64,000 nucleotides of DNA from positions 47,449 through 111,448 of the forward strand of contig DAONJL010000005.1 in assembly GCA_035405645.1 (NCBI GenBank), in the 5' to 3' direction. This stretch comes from DAONJL01 sp035405645 [NCBI: bacterium] (GTDB lineage: Bacteria > JAGOBX01 > DAONJL01). Positions 18,955 through 27,837 of this stretch are shown here, piece by piece. Each line of letters opens with the position of its first letter. Position 1 is the stretch's first letter. A program made the translations under genes and the position numbers. The notes under the pieces were generated by a model. The model had not been told where the DNA came from. It saw nothing but the letters and a program-made list of their open reading frames with translations, and searched no databases.

Positions 18955-19530
18955 ATGAATTATTTTAAACATGAAACAAGTGTAGTAGAAGAAGGAGCAA
19001 AAATAGGAAGTGGCACAAAAATATGGCATTTTTCGCATATTATGAAAGGAGCAGAAATAGGCAATAATTGTATTCTTGGTCAGAATGTATTTGTTGCTGC
19101 AACAGCAAAAATAGGTAATTATGTGAAGATACAAAATAATGTTTCAGTTTATGATAAAGTAATATTAGAAGATTATGTTTTTTGTGGACCATCAATGGTA
19201 TTTACAAATGTAATAAATCCTCGTTCAGCAATAGAACGAAAAAATGAATATAAAACAACAATAGTAAAAATAGGAGCATCAATTGGAGCAAATGCAACAA
19301 TAATATGTGGAGTAACGATAGGCAAATATGCATTTATTGGAGCAGGTGCAGTTGTAACTAAAAATGTACCTGATTTTGCAGTATATTTTGGTGTGCCAGC
19401 AAAATTTCAATATTGGATATGTAAATGTGGAATTAAATTAGTTGCAGTTAATAATGAAATTTATAAGTGTCCAGTTTGTTCAGAAACTTATATTTTGTGT
19501 AATAATACATTGAGATTAGAAAATGAATAA
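18955..19530 (+). CDS. Left-handed beta-helix acetyltransferase (WlbB/WbpD-like) with C-terminal zinc ribbon
   Basis: Hexapeptide-repeat acyltransferase: repeated [LIV]-G-x-x-x-x units (AKIGSGTKIWHFSHI, AEIGNNCILGQNVFV, AKIGNYVKIQNNVSV, VTIGKYAFIGAGAVV) form a left-handed beta helix. IWHFSHI and the NPRSAIERKNEYK loop resemble WlbB/WbpD, which N-acetylate a 3-amino sugar of UDP-2,3-diaminoglucuronate used in O-antigen. After about residue 157 follow ICKCG and YKCPVC, a four-cysteine zinc-ribbon-like tail. A strong AGGAG site precedes the ATG. In this operon a role in LPS or glycan sugar modification is likely, but the exact substrate is inferred. Confidence 0.78.
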   Translation: MNYFKHETSVVEEGAKIGSGTKIWHFSHIMKGAEIGNNCILGQNVFVAATAKIGNYVKIQNNVSVYDKVILEDYVFCGPSMVFTNVINPRSAIERKNEYKTTIVKIGASIGANATIICGVTIGKYAFIGAGAVVTKNVPDFAVYFGVPAKFQYWICKCGIKLVAVNNEIYKCPVCSETYILCNNTLRLENE

Positions 19531-19533
19531 AAT

Positions 19534-20283
19534 ATGCTGAAAAACAGTTTAGAAGAAAATATAATCCAATTTAAAAATGTAAATAAAAAATTTAATAATA
19601 AAGTAGTGTTAAAAAATTTAAATTTAGATGTAAGAAAAGGTGAGACATTAGTAATAATAGGACAAAGTGGAACAGGCAAAAGTGTATTATTGAAATGTTT
19701 ATTAAGATTAATGGAAGTAGATTCAGGTTCGATTATTGTCAAAGGAATAGATATAGTGCGAGCAGAAAAAGAACAAGTAAACGCAATAAGAAAAAATATA
19801 GGAATGTTATTTCAAAGTGGAGCATTATTTGATTTTATGACTATATATGAAAATGTTTCTTTTTTTATAAAAGAACATAAGAGAATAAAAAAGGAAGAAA
19901 TCGATAAAATAGTAAAAGAGAAATTAGCATTAGTAAATTTAAGTAATACAGAAAATTTATTACCAGCGGAATTAAGTGGTGGAATGAAAAAAAGAGCATC
20001 ATTAGCAAGAGCAATAGCAATAGAACCAGAAATAATACTATATGATGAACCAACGACAGGATTAGATCCAATAACAGCAAATACGATAAATAACTTGATA
20101 ATTGATATGCAAAATAAATTAAAAGTAACATCAATAGTAGTAACACATGATATGAATAGTGCATTTAAAGTTGGTGATAGAATAGCAATGCTTTATCAAG
20201 GTGAAATAATAGAAATAGGCACAACAGAAGAAATAAAAAATACAAAAAATCAGTTTGTTCAAAAATTTATAAGAGGCGAATAA
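19534..20283 (+). CDS. MlaF-type ABC transporter ATP-binding protein
   Basis: ATPase of a lipid-transport ABC system. Walker A is GQSGTGKS (about residues 43-50), the signature LSGGMKKRASLARAI (about 147), and Walker B IILYDEPTTGLDPI, followed by the switch histidine in VVTHDM. GxSGTGKSVLL and LSGGMKKR are characteristic of the MlaF/Mkl subfamily that drives phospholipid traffic between the inner and outer membranes with MlaE and an MCE protein. Neither partner is adjacent, so they must be elsewhere or the ATPase serves another system. Sits between the acetyltransferase and dtd genes, with four bases or fewer on each side. Confidence 0.82.
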   Translation: MLKNSLEENIIQFKNVNKKFNNKVVLKNLNLDVRKGETLVIIGQSGTGKSVLLKCLLRLMEVDSGSIIVKGIDIVRAEKEQVNAIRKNIGMLFQSGALFDFMTIYENVSFFIKEHKRIKKEEIDKIVKEKLALVNLSNTENLLPAELSGGMKKRASLARAIAIEPEIILYDEPTTGLDPITANTINNLIIDMQNKLKVTSIVVTHDMNSAFKVGDRIAMLYQGEIIEIGTTEEIKNTKNQFVQKFIRGE

Positions 20284-20739
20284 ATGCGAGTATTAATACA
20301 GCGGGTAAAATATGGCTCAGTAATAATTAATGAAAAAGTAGTAGGTGAAATAAATAAAGGAATAGTTATTTTAGTTGGTTTTCATAAAGATGATACAGAG
20401 AAAGAATTAAATTATTTATATAATAAAATTGTTAATTTAAGAATATTTGAAGATGAGAATAAAAAATTAAATAAATCATTAATAGAAGTAAACGGCGAGG
20501 TATTATTAGTTCCGCAATTTACATTATATGCAAATTGTAAAAGAGGCCGTCGACCAGATTTTATAGAGGCAGCTTCAGCAGAAATAGGGAAAATATTATT
20601 TAATAAATTTCTTGATTTATTTAAAAAAGATATTAATATAAAATGTGAAACAGGTATATTTGGTGCAGAAATGCTGGTAAAAATTTTTAATGATGGACCA
20701 GTAACAATAATACTTGATAGTAAAGAATTATGTCATTAA
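20284..20739 (+). CDS. dtd: D-aminoacyl-tRNA deacylase
   Basis: Hydrolyses D-amino acids (and glycine from tRNA-Ala) off mischarged tRNAs in the cytosol. MRVLIQRVKYGSV at the N-terminus, VPQFTLYANCKRGRRPDF, and ETGIFGAEM with DGPVTIILD at the C-terminus match the DTD family. The cross-subunit GP motif (DGPVT) is present. Length (151 residues) is typical. The ATG immediately follows the stop of the MlaF-like gene and its end overlaps the next gene by 10 bases. Confidence 0.95.
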   Translation: MRVLIQRVKYGSVIINEKVVGEINKGIVILVGFHKDDTEKELNYLYNKIVNLRIFEDENKKLNKSLIEVNGEVLLVPQFTLYANCKRGRRPDFIEAASAEIGKILFNKFLDLFKKDINIKCETGIFGAEMLVKIFNDGPVTIILDSKELCH

Positions 20740-21629
20740 AAACTATTTTACTTATTATTATTTTAATACCATTAGTAATATATATAGGCAAAATAGGTGG
20801 AAATTATATAGCATTAAATTTTATATCGAAAGATAATATTGAAGTAAAAGAAGAGAAAAATGAAGAAGTAAAAGAAGAAGTAAAACCAGATACAGTTGTA
20901 GTATTAAAAGTAACCCAGAAAAAAACGAAATTACGAGCAGGCTGGGGCGGCAATTTTGCAATTATCAAAGAATTAAAAGTTGGCACATATTTAGAACCAA
21001 TAAATTATTATAATCGCTGGTATAGAGTAAAAACAGAAAAAGGAATTATTGGTTGGGTAAATAGAAAGGTAGTAGAAAGCACAGTAATTGATAGAGTAGA
21101 GTTTGAAAAATATTTTAGTAATTTTGATTTTGAAAAGTTTTTAAAAGTAAGACTTAAAGAAATAAATAATGAATTATCAGATACTTTTATAAATTTAGTA
21201 AATTTAAGTGATTATAAAAAAATTTATTTTTCTAATTCAGTAAATTCAAGAATAATTAGTAAAGCATTTAAATATGATGTAATGTATTTGATTTGTTATA
21301 GAGATAAAATGTGTAAAGTAACAACATTTTATGGGACAAAAGGCTGGGTATCAGATGATGAAATAAAGTTGATTTATAAAAATTTAGATAATGAAATTGA
21401 GTTTCTTGAATTAAATGAAGAAAATTTAAAAAGAATAAAAAACAAAATAGGAAAAACAAAAGAACAAAACATAAATGTTCGAGAAGATCATAATATAGAA
21501 ACAAAAACAATTATTTATTTGCCGAAGAATATAAATATATTAGTTTTGTCATACTTTGAAGGGTGGTATCAAATTTTTTATAATAATGTAATAGGCTGGT
21601 GTGATGAGAAAAAAATAGAAGTGAAATAA
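20730..21629 (+). CDS. Membrane-anchored protein with three SH3-like domains
   Basis: N-terminal hydrophobic anchor (about residues 3-22), a charged KEEKNEEVKEEVKPD spacer, then three bacterial-SH3-like modules: about 50-110 (TKLRAGWGGNF...WYRVKTEKGIIGWVN), about 180-225 (CKVTTFYGTKGWVSDDE) and about 245-299 (INVREDHNIETKT...GWYQIFYNNVIGWCDE). The repeated W-Y...GW-V pattern marks each. Such proteins usually sit in the periplasm and bind peptidoglycan or other envelope components. It overlaps the end of dtd. Specific function unknown. Confidence 0.75.
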   Translation: MSLKTILLIIILIPLVIYIGKIGGNYIALNFISKDNIEVKEEKNEEVKEEVKPDTVVVLKVTQKKTKLRAGWGGNFAIIKELKVGTYLEPINYYNRWYRVKTEKGIIGWVNRKVVESTVIDRVEFEKYFSNFDFEKFLKVRLKEINNELSDTFINLVNLSDYKKIYFSNSVNSRIISKAFKYDVMYLICYRDKMCKVTTFYGTKGWVSDDEIKLIYKNLDNEIEFLELNEENLKRIKNKIGKTKEQNINVREDHNIETKTIIYLPKNINILVLSYFEGWYQIFYNNVIGWCDEKKIEVK

Positions 21630-21637
21630 AAAAGTTC

Positions 21638-21666
21638 TTGCAAAAATAAAAAAAATTAATTATAAA
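21638..21666 (+). promoter_or_regulatory. Candidate promoter for the small membrane protein gene
   Basis: TTGCAA at 21638-21643, a 17-base spacer and TATAAA at 21661-21666. The ATG at 21674 is where transcription would be expected to begin, and there is no Shine-Dalgarno sequence. Confidence 0.4.
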
Positions 21667-21673
21667 TAATATA

Positions 21674-22123
21674 ATGATAAATATTTATTCAAATATAGCA
21701 AATTCAACAGAATTATTTAGAATAATTTGGAAATATATTGTTATTATTGATATTATCGTATGTTTATATTATTTTTTCATAAAAATTAGTTTTTTTTCAC
21801 ATTTTGATTCGTTTGATTATTTTGATTATAAATATTTATTAAGGATATTTTTTTTACAAATATTAATATGGGGAACAACACTTGTATGGGCATTTCCGTT
21901 AATTATAATTATTTTTTTGATACCATATTTATATGTGGTGATACAATATATATATAATAAAGAAGAATTTGTTTATTTAAAAGAAGAATTTGCTATATTA
22001 AATTTATCAATAATAATATGGATATTAGCGTTATTACATAAAATATTTATATATAAAAAAGATATAACATTTGATTATTATACATATTTATTTTTATTTC
22101 AAAGATATCCTGATTTATTTTAA
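21674..22123 (+). CDS. Unrecognised small polytopic membrane protein
   Basis: A 149-residue protein that I do not recognise. About four hydrophobic segments (about residues 18-38, 55-72, 73-93 and 107-126), aromatic-rich, with a Tyr/Phe/Asp-rich loop (SHFDSFDYFDYKYLL) between the first two. No catalytic motif is visible. It follows a candidate leaderless promoter and ends six bases before the CBM48-GH63 gene, with which it is likely co-transcribed. Confidence 0.6.
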   Translation: MINIYSNIANSTELFRIIWKYIVIIDIIVCLYYFFIKISFFSHFDSFDYFDYKYLLRIFFLQILIWGTTLVWAFPLIIIIFLIPYLYVVIQYIYNKEEFVYLKEEFAILNLSIIIWILALLHKIFIYKKDITFDYYTYLFLFQRYPDLF

Positions 22124-22128
22124 TTGAT

Positions 22129-23892
22129 ATGAATAAATTTTTTATAACATTTAAAATACCCCATAAATCATATTATTATAAAGTAGCGTTAGCAGGCACA
22201 TTTAATAATTGGAATCAAAATGTTCATTATTTAAAAAAAATTAATAGCGATTGGATAATTACAATCGAATTAGAACCTGGTTATTATGAATATAAGTTTG
22301 TTATCAATGATAATATATGGATAAATGATGCACAAAATATACGAACAAATGTGTTAGACCAGAATAATTCAATTATATTAATTGATGAAAATGGATTAAG
22401 TATATTTAATAAAGAATTTAATGAAAATTATTTTCCGCAAATAATTTATCCTGATGAAAAATATAAGAAATTATATAATGAATTATATCATCAACTTTTT
22501 TCAAAAATAAGTTATGGTAATACAAAAAATAATTTTTCAAAAATATATTTTAATGAAGGAAAAGATGATTGTATTTATCAATGGGATTGTTGTTTTTCAG
22601 AATTGTTTTTAATGTTTGGAAATAATGTATTTCCATTAATGGCAAATATTGATAATTTTTATCGCGTGCAATCAGCAGATGGCTATATACCGAGATTATT
22701 AAGAGTAATTGATGGCTTACCAACAGCAGAATATAAGAAATCAGCGCCATTAATAAATCCGCCAATTTTTTCTTACATTGAATGGAAGTATTTATATTTT
22801 ACAGGTAATATAGAGAGAATAAAAAATATTTTTGAGAAAATAGAAAAATATTATTTCTGGATAGAAGAAAATCTTTCGATAGAATATAACAATAGATTAT
22901 TTTATAATACCTTATTAGGATCTGGAATGGATAATTTACAGCGTGAACATTTAAATAAAAAATCAGTTTGGATTGATATGAGTTCACAACAGGCATTATC
23001 AAGTTTAATATTATATAAATTATGCAAATTATTAAATTATTATGAGAAAGAGAAACTATTTTTACAAAGATATAATGAAATAAAAAATGAGATAAATAAA
23101 TATTGCTGGGATAATGAAACAAATTATTATTATGATGTAAAGGAAGATGGGAGCAAATTAAAATTAAAAACAGCAGCAGGCTTCTGGCCTTATTTAGCAT
23201 CATTAGCAACACCAGAGCAAATTGATTTATTTATTTTACATTTATTAGATCCGACAAAATTTTATAGAAAAAATGTTGTTCCAGCATTATCAGCAGATGA
23301 AGAAGGGTATTCGTCAATGGGCTGGCAATGGCGTGGTGGAGTATGGTCACAAATTAATTATATATTATTTGAAGGCTTGAAGAATTATAATTATTTTTAT
23401 ATACCATATATTTTAACAAAAAGAAATTTATCAAATATACAAAAAGTATTTTATGAATTTGAGCCAGAGCAGGATAAAATATCTCCGTTAGAAAAAAATG
23501 TATATACTAATACTTTCTGGGAATTTTATGCACCTGATTTTGAAAAGCCAGCATATCGGTGGGATAATAATTATTATTGTAAGGCAAATTATTTGAATTG
23601 GACAGCATTATCAGTAATAAATATGTTTATTGAAAATATACTTGGTTTTGATTTTAATGGATTAAACAATTTAATTAATTTAAGAATATTTGAAATAGAT
23701 GAAAACTATCGAGGAATAGATAGATTTTATTTTCGAGGAAAACCTTTAAAAATTATTTATAAATTAGATAAAGATAAAATAATATTAGAATATAGTTGTG
23801 AAGAAGAAATAAATTTATGTGTAAATTATAAAGGAAAAGTATTTAATCAATTTATATGCGGAAATAATAAAGTAATAGAATTAAAGATATAA
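22129..23892 (+). CDS. GH63-like alpha-glycosidase with N-terminal CBM48-type domain
   Basis: Residues 1-90 resemble the glycogen-binding CBM48/AMPK-beta module (VALAGTFNNWNQN...YYEYKFVINDNIWINDAQN). The rest is an (alpha/alpha)6 barrel of the GH63/mannosylglycerate-hydrolase type: CIYQWDCCFSE, LLGSGMDNLQRE (the Asp near residue 267 matches the catalytic acid), WRGGVWSQINYILFEGL, and NTFWEFYAPD (the Glu near residue 463 matches the base). No signal peptide, so it probably acts in the cytoplasm on glycogen-derived oligosaccharides or a compatible-solute glycoside. Family assignment is solid; the substrate is not deducible. Confidence 0.75.
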   Translation: MNKFFITFKIPHKSYYYKVALAGTFNNWNQNVHYLKKINSDWIITIELEPGYYEYKFVINDNIWINDAQNIRTNVLDQNNSIILIDENGLSIFNKEFNENYFPQIIYPDEKYKKLYNELYHQLFSKISYGNTKNNFSKIYFNEGKDDCIYQWDCCFSELFLMFGNNVFPLMANIDNFYRVQSADGYIPRLLRVIDGLPTAEYKKSAPLINPPIFSYIEWKYLYFTGNIERIKNIFEKIEKYYFWIEENLSIEYNNRLFYNTLLGSGMDNLQREHLNKKSVWIDMSSQQALSSLILYKLCKLLNYYEKEKLFLQRYNEIKNEINKYCWDNETNYYYDVKEDGSKLKLKTAAGFWPYLASLATPEQIDLFILHLLDPTKFYRKNVVPALSADEEGYSSMGWQWRGGVWSQINYILFEGLKNYNYFYIPYILTKRNLSNIQKVFYEFEPEQDKISPLEKNVYTNTFWEFYAPDFEKPAYRWDNNYYCKANYLNWTALSVINMFIENILGFDFNGLNNLINLRIFEIDENYRGIDRFYFRGKPLKIIYKLDKDKIILEYSCEEEINLCVNYKGKVFNQFICGNNKVIELKI

Positions 23893-23919
23893 ATTTAATA
23901 GAGAGGTAAGGAAAGATAG

Positions 23920-24897
23920 ATGAGTCAGGATACAAATAATTATTTAGAAAATTTTGAAGAAATGCGCGCAGCAGTATTGCGAAAGTTATATGAAACTCAT
24001 AAAGAAAAAATAGAAGAAAAAAAGAAAAAACGAGCAGTAGAATTACAACAAAAAGTATTAAGAGCGACGGCGGCAAAAAAAGTTGGCGAAAAAAAAGGTG
24101 AGACGCAGCAAATAATAAAAGAGACAGTTGTTCAAACCTCAACCACATCTTATGCTGCATCCGGTAAGTTGACAATTAAGAAAGAATTAAAAATAATTAT
24201 ATCAACAAGATTACCTACAACAAAACGAAGCTTTTATCATATATTAAATCTTCATTCAATATATAAAAAAATAGAAATAGAAGAATTAGCGAAGGTTTTA
24301 CAAGTGTTAAAATCAGATAATATTGATTTAATCGTGTTGGAAGATAATAATGACCCAGAGTTTGATACAAAAGAGTGGGTGATGGCTATAAGGGGCTTTG
24401 AATTAGAAAAGAAATTAAAAGCATCACCAATTTTAATTTTAAAAAAAGAAGATAAAGGATTGTACGATTCTTTCTTTATAAAAGATAAAAGTATTATTTC
24501 ATTAAATTTATTAAAAGAAAATTTTGAGGAAGATTTTAAGAAAAAAATTCCTCCAATATTTAATAAAAATAAACATTATTATTTTATATCAAAATCAATA
24601 TTAGTTGAATGGGAAGATGAAATAGTAACATATTATTTTCTTGATAATATAAATATGGATGAAGCGATTGAATTTAATAAATATATAGAAAATCCATCAG
24701 TTATTTCAAGAATGAAAGAGTGTTTTTCAATAAATATAAATCTTTATTATTGTGCCAAAGCACCAGCAATGACTATTGGATCATTGATAAGTATGCATAA
24801 AAATTATGATACAGTAGTATTTTATTTGATAATGAAAGACACACCAGTAAATGAAGCATTAAGTAAATTTAATGATATAAATATAAATATTCTTTAA
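23920..24897 (+). CDS. Unrecognised protein with coiled-coil N-terminus and degenerate receiver-like middle
   Basis: A 325-residue protein I cannot assign. Residues 1-55 are a highly charged helix (KEKIEEKKKKRAVELQQK) likely to form a coiled coil, then a Ser/Thr/Gln linker, then a compact alpha/beta region (about 85-180) in which LKIIISTRLPTTKRSF, NIDLIVLEDN and ASPILILKKED are placed like the strands of a CheY-type receiver, but without a clear phospho-Asp/Lys set. The C-terminal 140 residues are mixed alpha/beta and contain one YYC. A GAGAGG-type ribosome site precedes the ATG. It sits between the glycosidase and miaB. Confidence 0.6.
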   Translation: MSQDTNNYLENFEEMRAAVLRKLYETHKEKIEEKKKKRAVELQQKVLRATAAKKVGEKKGETQQIIKETVVQTSTTSYAASGKLTIKKELKIIISTRLPTTKRSFYHILNLHSIYKKIEIEELAKVLQVLKSDNIDLIVLEDNNDPEFDTKEWVMAIRGFELEKKLKASPILILKKEDKGLYDSFFIKDKSIISLNLLKENFEEDFKKKIPPIFNKNKHYYFISKSILVEWEDEIVTYYFLDNINMDEAIEFNKYIENPSVISRMKECFSININLYYCAKAPAMTIGSLISMHKNYDTVVFYLIMKDTPVNEALSKFNDININIL

Positions 24898-24907
24898 TCG
24901 CAATATT

Positions 24908-26233
24908 ATGCTTAAATATTTTATAATGACCTTTGGTTGTCAGATGAATAAGCATGACAGCGAAATCATTGAGACCCAATTAATTGAAAATAATTATCAA
25001 AGAGTTGAAAAACCAGAAAAAGCAGAAATAATAATATTAAATACCTGTGCAGTGCGAGAGCATTCATCACAAAAAGCAATTAGCATAATGGGTTCTTTTT
25101 TAAAAATAAAAAAAAGACAAAACAATTTATTTCCTATTTGTATTTTAGCTGGCTGTGTAGCACAGGCAGAAAAATCTGAATTATTAAAATCATTGCCAGA
25201 ACTTGATATTATTATAGGACCGCAGGATATTTATAATTTTTCACAAATATTAAATGAGTTTTTACAAACTAAAAATTTATTAATTCATTGTTCAGAAGAT
25301 TTTTATTATCCTTATGAAAAATATTATCTAAAAAGAAAATATCAAAGTAAATTTCAAGCATTTATTTCAATAATGAATGGTTGCAATAATTTTTGTTCTT
25401 ATTGTATTGTGCCTTATACACGGGGACGAGAACATAGCAGAAAATCAGAAGATATATTGAACGAAATAAATTATTTATTAGAAAAAGGATATAAAGAAAT
25501 AACATTACTTGGTCAGAATGTAAATTCTTATGGTAAAGATTTAGAAAATGAAATTTCTTTTTCTGATTTATTAAATAGGATTGATAAATTTAATTTTGAT
25601 TTCTGGCTGCGGTTCATTACTTCGCATCCAAAAGATATTTCAATTGATTTAATAAATTCTTATAGTTCATTTAAAAGAGTAGTAAATCATTTGCATTTAC
25701 CATTACAATCAGGTTCAGATAAAATACTAAAATTAATGAATAGAAAATATACGAGAGAAAATTATAAAGAAATAATTTATAAATTAAGAGAAATAAAACC
25801 AGATATAAATATAACGACTGATTTAATAGTTGGATTTCCTGATGAAAATGAAGATGATTTTAGAAAAACTATTGAATTAGTAAATGAAATAAAATTTGAT
25901 TTTGCATTTGTATTTAAATATTCAGATAGAAAAGGAACAGCCTCAGTTTCATATAAAAATAAAGTTCCACAAAATATCATAGAAGAAAGACATAATATTT
26001 TATTAAATGAAATATTAAAATTATCTTATGAAAGTAATAAAAAAATGCTTGGAAAAATAGTTAAAGTATTAGCAGAAAAAGTAAGTCCAAAAGATAAAAA
26101 TTATTTAAGTGGGCGGACATCAGAAAATAAAGTAGTAATATTTAAAGGAGCAGAAAATTTAGTTGGAAAATTTTGTAGAGTAAAAATAAGAGAAGCGAAA
26201 AGTTATACCTTATGGGGCGATTTAGTTGAATGA
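24908..26233 (+). CDS. miaB: tRNA-2-methylthio-N6-dimethylallyladenosine synthase
   Basis: Radical SAM methylthiotransferase modifying A37 of tRNAs. The N-terminal domain holds the auxiliary-cluster cysteines in FGCQMNKHDSE (Cys11), NTCAVREH and AGCVAQAE; the radical SAM cluster is CNNFCSYC near residues 159-166, followed by IVPYTRGREHSR; the C-terminal TRAM domain includes LSGRTSENKVV. GREHSR and Q-M-N-K-xDS-E favour MiaB over RimO or MtaB. Length (441 residues) is normal. Its end overlaps the next gene by eight bases. Confidence 0.95.
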   Translation: MLKYFIMTFGCQMNKHDSEIIETQLIENNYQRVEKPEKAEIIILNTCAVREHSSQKAISIMGSFLKIKKRQNNLFPICILAGCVAQAEKSELLKSLPELDIIIGPQDIYNFSQILNEFLQTKNLLIHCSEDFYYPYEKYYLKRKYQSKFQAFISIMNGCNNFCSYCIVPYTRGREHSRKSEDILNEINYLLEKGYKEITLLGQNVNSYGKDLENEISFSDLLNRIDKFNFDFWLRFITSHPKDISIDLINSYSSFKRVVNHLHLPLQSGSDKILKLMNRKYTRENYKEIIYKLREIKPDINITTDLIVGFPDENEDDFRKTIELVNEIKFDFAFVFKYSDRKGTASVSYKNKVPQNIIEERHNILLNEILKLSYESNKKMLGKIVKVLAEKVSPKDKNYLSGRTSENKVVIFKGAENLVGKFCRVKIREAKSYTLWGDLVE

Positions 26234-27830
26234 GAAAATTTCTTCTTATAAATATTTAGCAGTAAAACATAATGTTTATCCAAATATTGTTTTAGTAGAT
26301 AGTTCAAATCGACAATTATATTTTCATTCTAAATATAATCCTTATGAAGAAATAAAAAGATTAACAAAAGATATATTAATAAATGAAAATGATTTAATAA
26401 TTATTTTAGGTTGTGGTGCAGGTTATATACTTGAATATTTAAATGGTAAGGTTAAATTTGAAAATATAATAATAATACAAAAAGATGAAGAACTCTTAAA
26501 AATAATAGAAAATAATTATTTTAACCAGTATCTTCAAAAAATAAAAAATATATTTACAGAAAAAAAAAAGAAAGAATTAATTAATTTTTTTAATCAACTT
26601 GATTTTACAAGATATAAGAAAATTACATATATTTTGCATCCAGTTGAATATCACATATTTAATGAATTTTATTCAAATATACAAAAACAATTAAAAGATA
26701 TAGTAGATTCATTTATTTCAAGAGAATTAACAATTTCAAAATTTTATAAAATATTTTTTCAAAATTTTTTTGAGAATTTAGAATATCTACAAAATGATAA
26801 TTGTATAAGTATAATAAAAAATGAATTAAAAGGAAATGCCGGGATTTTAATTGGTGCTGGTCCTTCATTAAATTTAGAAATAGAAAATATAAAAAAAAAT
26901 CAAAATAAATTTTTTATTTTTGCAGTTGATACAGTTTTTGATTTTCTGGTTGATAATAATTTAAATCCAGATTTTGTTATTACACTTGACCCACAAAAAA
27001 TTAGTCTTTCACATTTTAAAAAAGATAAATATGAGAATACAATCTTACTTTATGAAGCAACTGGCTGTTCCTATATTTTACCAAAATTTTCAAATAGATT
27101 ATTTATTTCAACTGGATTTCCATTATTGAATTATTTGCTTAATGATGACAGAGATTATTTTGTTTTTAATGAAGCAGGTGGTTCTGTTGCTACTTTGACT
27201 TTTTGTATAATGGAATATCTGGGAATAGAACCAATAATATTAATTGGCGTGGATTTATCTATTTCTTCTGGTTCGTATTCATTTGCTGCTTCTTATTTTG
27301 ATAATCATTTGAATTCATTGAATAAGTTTAATACATTAGAAAATTTTTATTATAAAGATTTTTTTACTTCTAATCTAATTAAGGTAAAAGGTAATGAAGG
27401 TGAAGTATATACAACATATTCATTAAATGAATATTTAAAGTGGTTTAATGAGAAAATGAAAGGTATAAAAAATAAAACGATATACAATACATCATTAAAA
27501 GGAGGATATATAAAAAATACGAAAATAAAGCGATTTTCAGAAATATGTGAAATAATAACAGCCGAAAAAAATAATGAAATAATAAAAGAGAAGATAAGAA
27601 ATAAAAAAGTAAGAAAAGATTTTAAAATAGAATTAAAACATAAAATGTTAGAAATACAGAATATTTTAATCAAAGAAAAAGATTGGAATTCATTAATATT
27701 AAAAGAAAAGAAAAATCTTGACCTGATAAATATAATATTATATAAAAATAAGAATAATTTAAATAATAGAGAATTTCAAGAAGAAGTGATAACATATTTA
27801 AAAGAAATAGATAATAAATATTTGAAATGA
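26226..27830 (+). CDS. Maf/DUF115 flagellin glycosyltransferase-like protein
   Basis: Motility-accessory-factor family. The central domain has GNAGILIGAGPSLNLEIENI, then IFAVDTVFDFLVDNNLNPDF and VITLDPQ, the classic MptE-like/DUF115 core that binds a nucleotide sugar. FNEAGGSVATL and IILIGVDLS complete it. Maf proteins transfer pseudaminic- or legionaminic-type sugars onto flagellin. The TTG start at 26226 overlaps miaB and no nearby ATG keeps the full N-terminal domain. The stop is seven bases before fliS, supporting a flagellar role. Length (534 residues) is within the family's range. Confidence 0.8.
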   Translation: MNEKISSYKYLAVKHNVYPNIVLVDSSNRQLYFHSKYNPYEEIKRLTKDILINENDLIIILGCGAGYILEYLNGKVKFENIIIIQKDEELLKIIENNYFNQYLQKIKNIFTEKKKKELINFFNQLDFTRYKKITYILHPVEYHIFNEFYSNIQKQLKDIVDSFISRELTISKFYKIFFQNFFENLEYLQNDNCISIIKNELKGNAGILIGAGPSLNLEIENIKKNQNKFFIFAVDTVFDFLVDNNLNPDFVITLDPQKISLSHFKKDKYENTILLYEATGCSYILPKFSNRLFISTGFPLLNYLLNDDRDYFVFNEAGGSVATLTFCIMEYLGIEPIILIGVDLSISSGSYSFAASYFDNHLNSLNKFNTLENFYYKDFFTSNLIKVKGNEGEVYTTYSLNEYLKWFNEKMKGIKNKTIYNTSLKGGYIKNTKIKRFSEICEIITAEKNNEIIKEKIRNKKVRKDFKIELKHKMLEIQNILIKEKDWNSLILKEKKNLDLINIILYKNKNNLNNREFQEEVITYLKEIDNKYLK

Positions 27831-27837
27831 GAAAATA

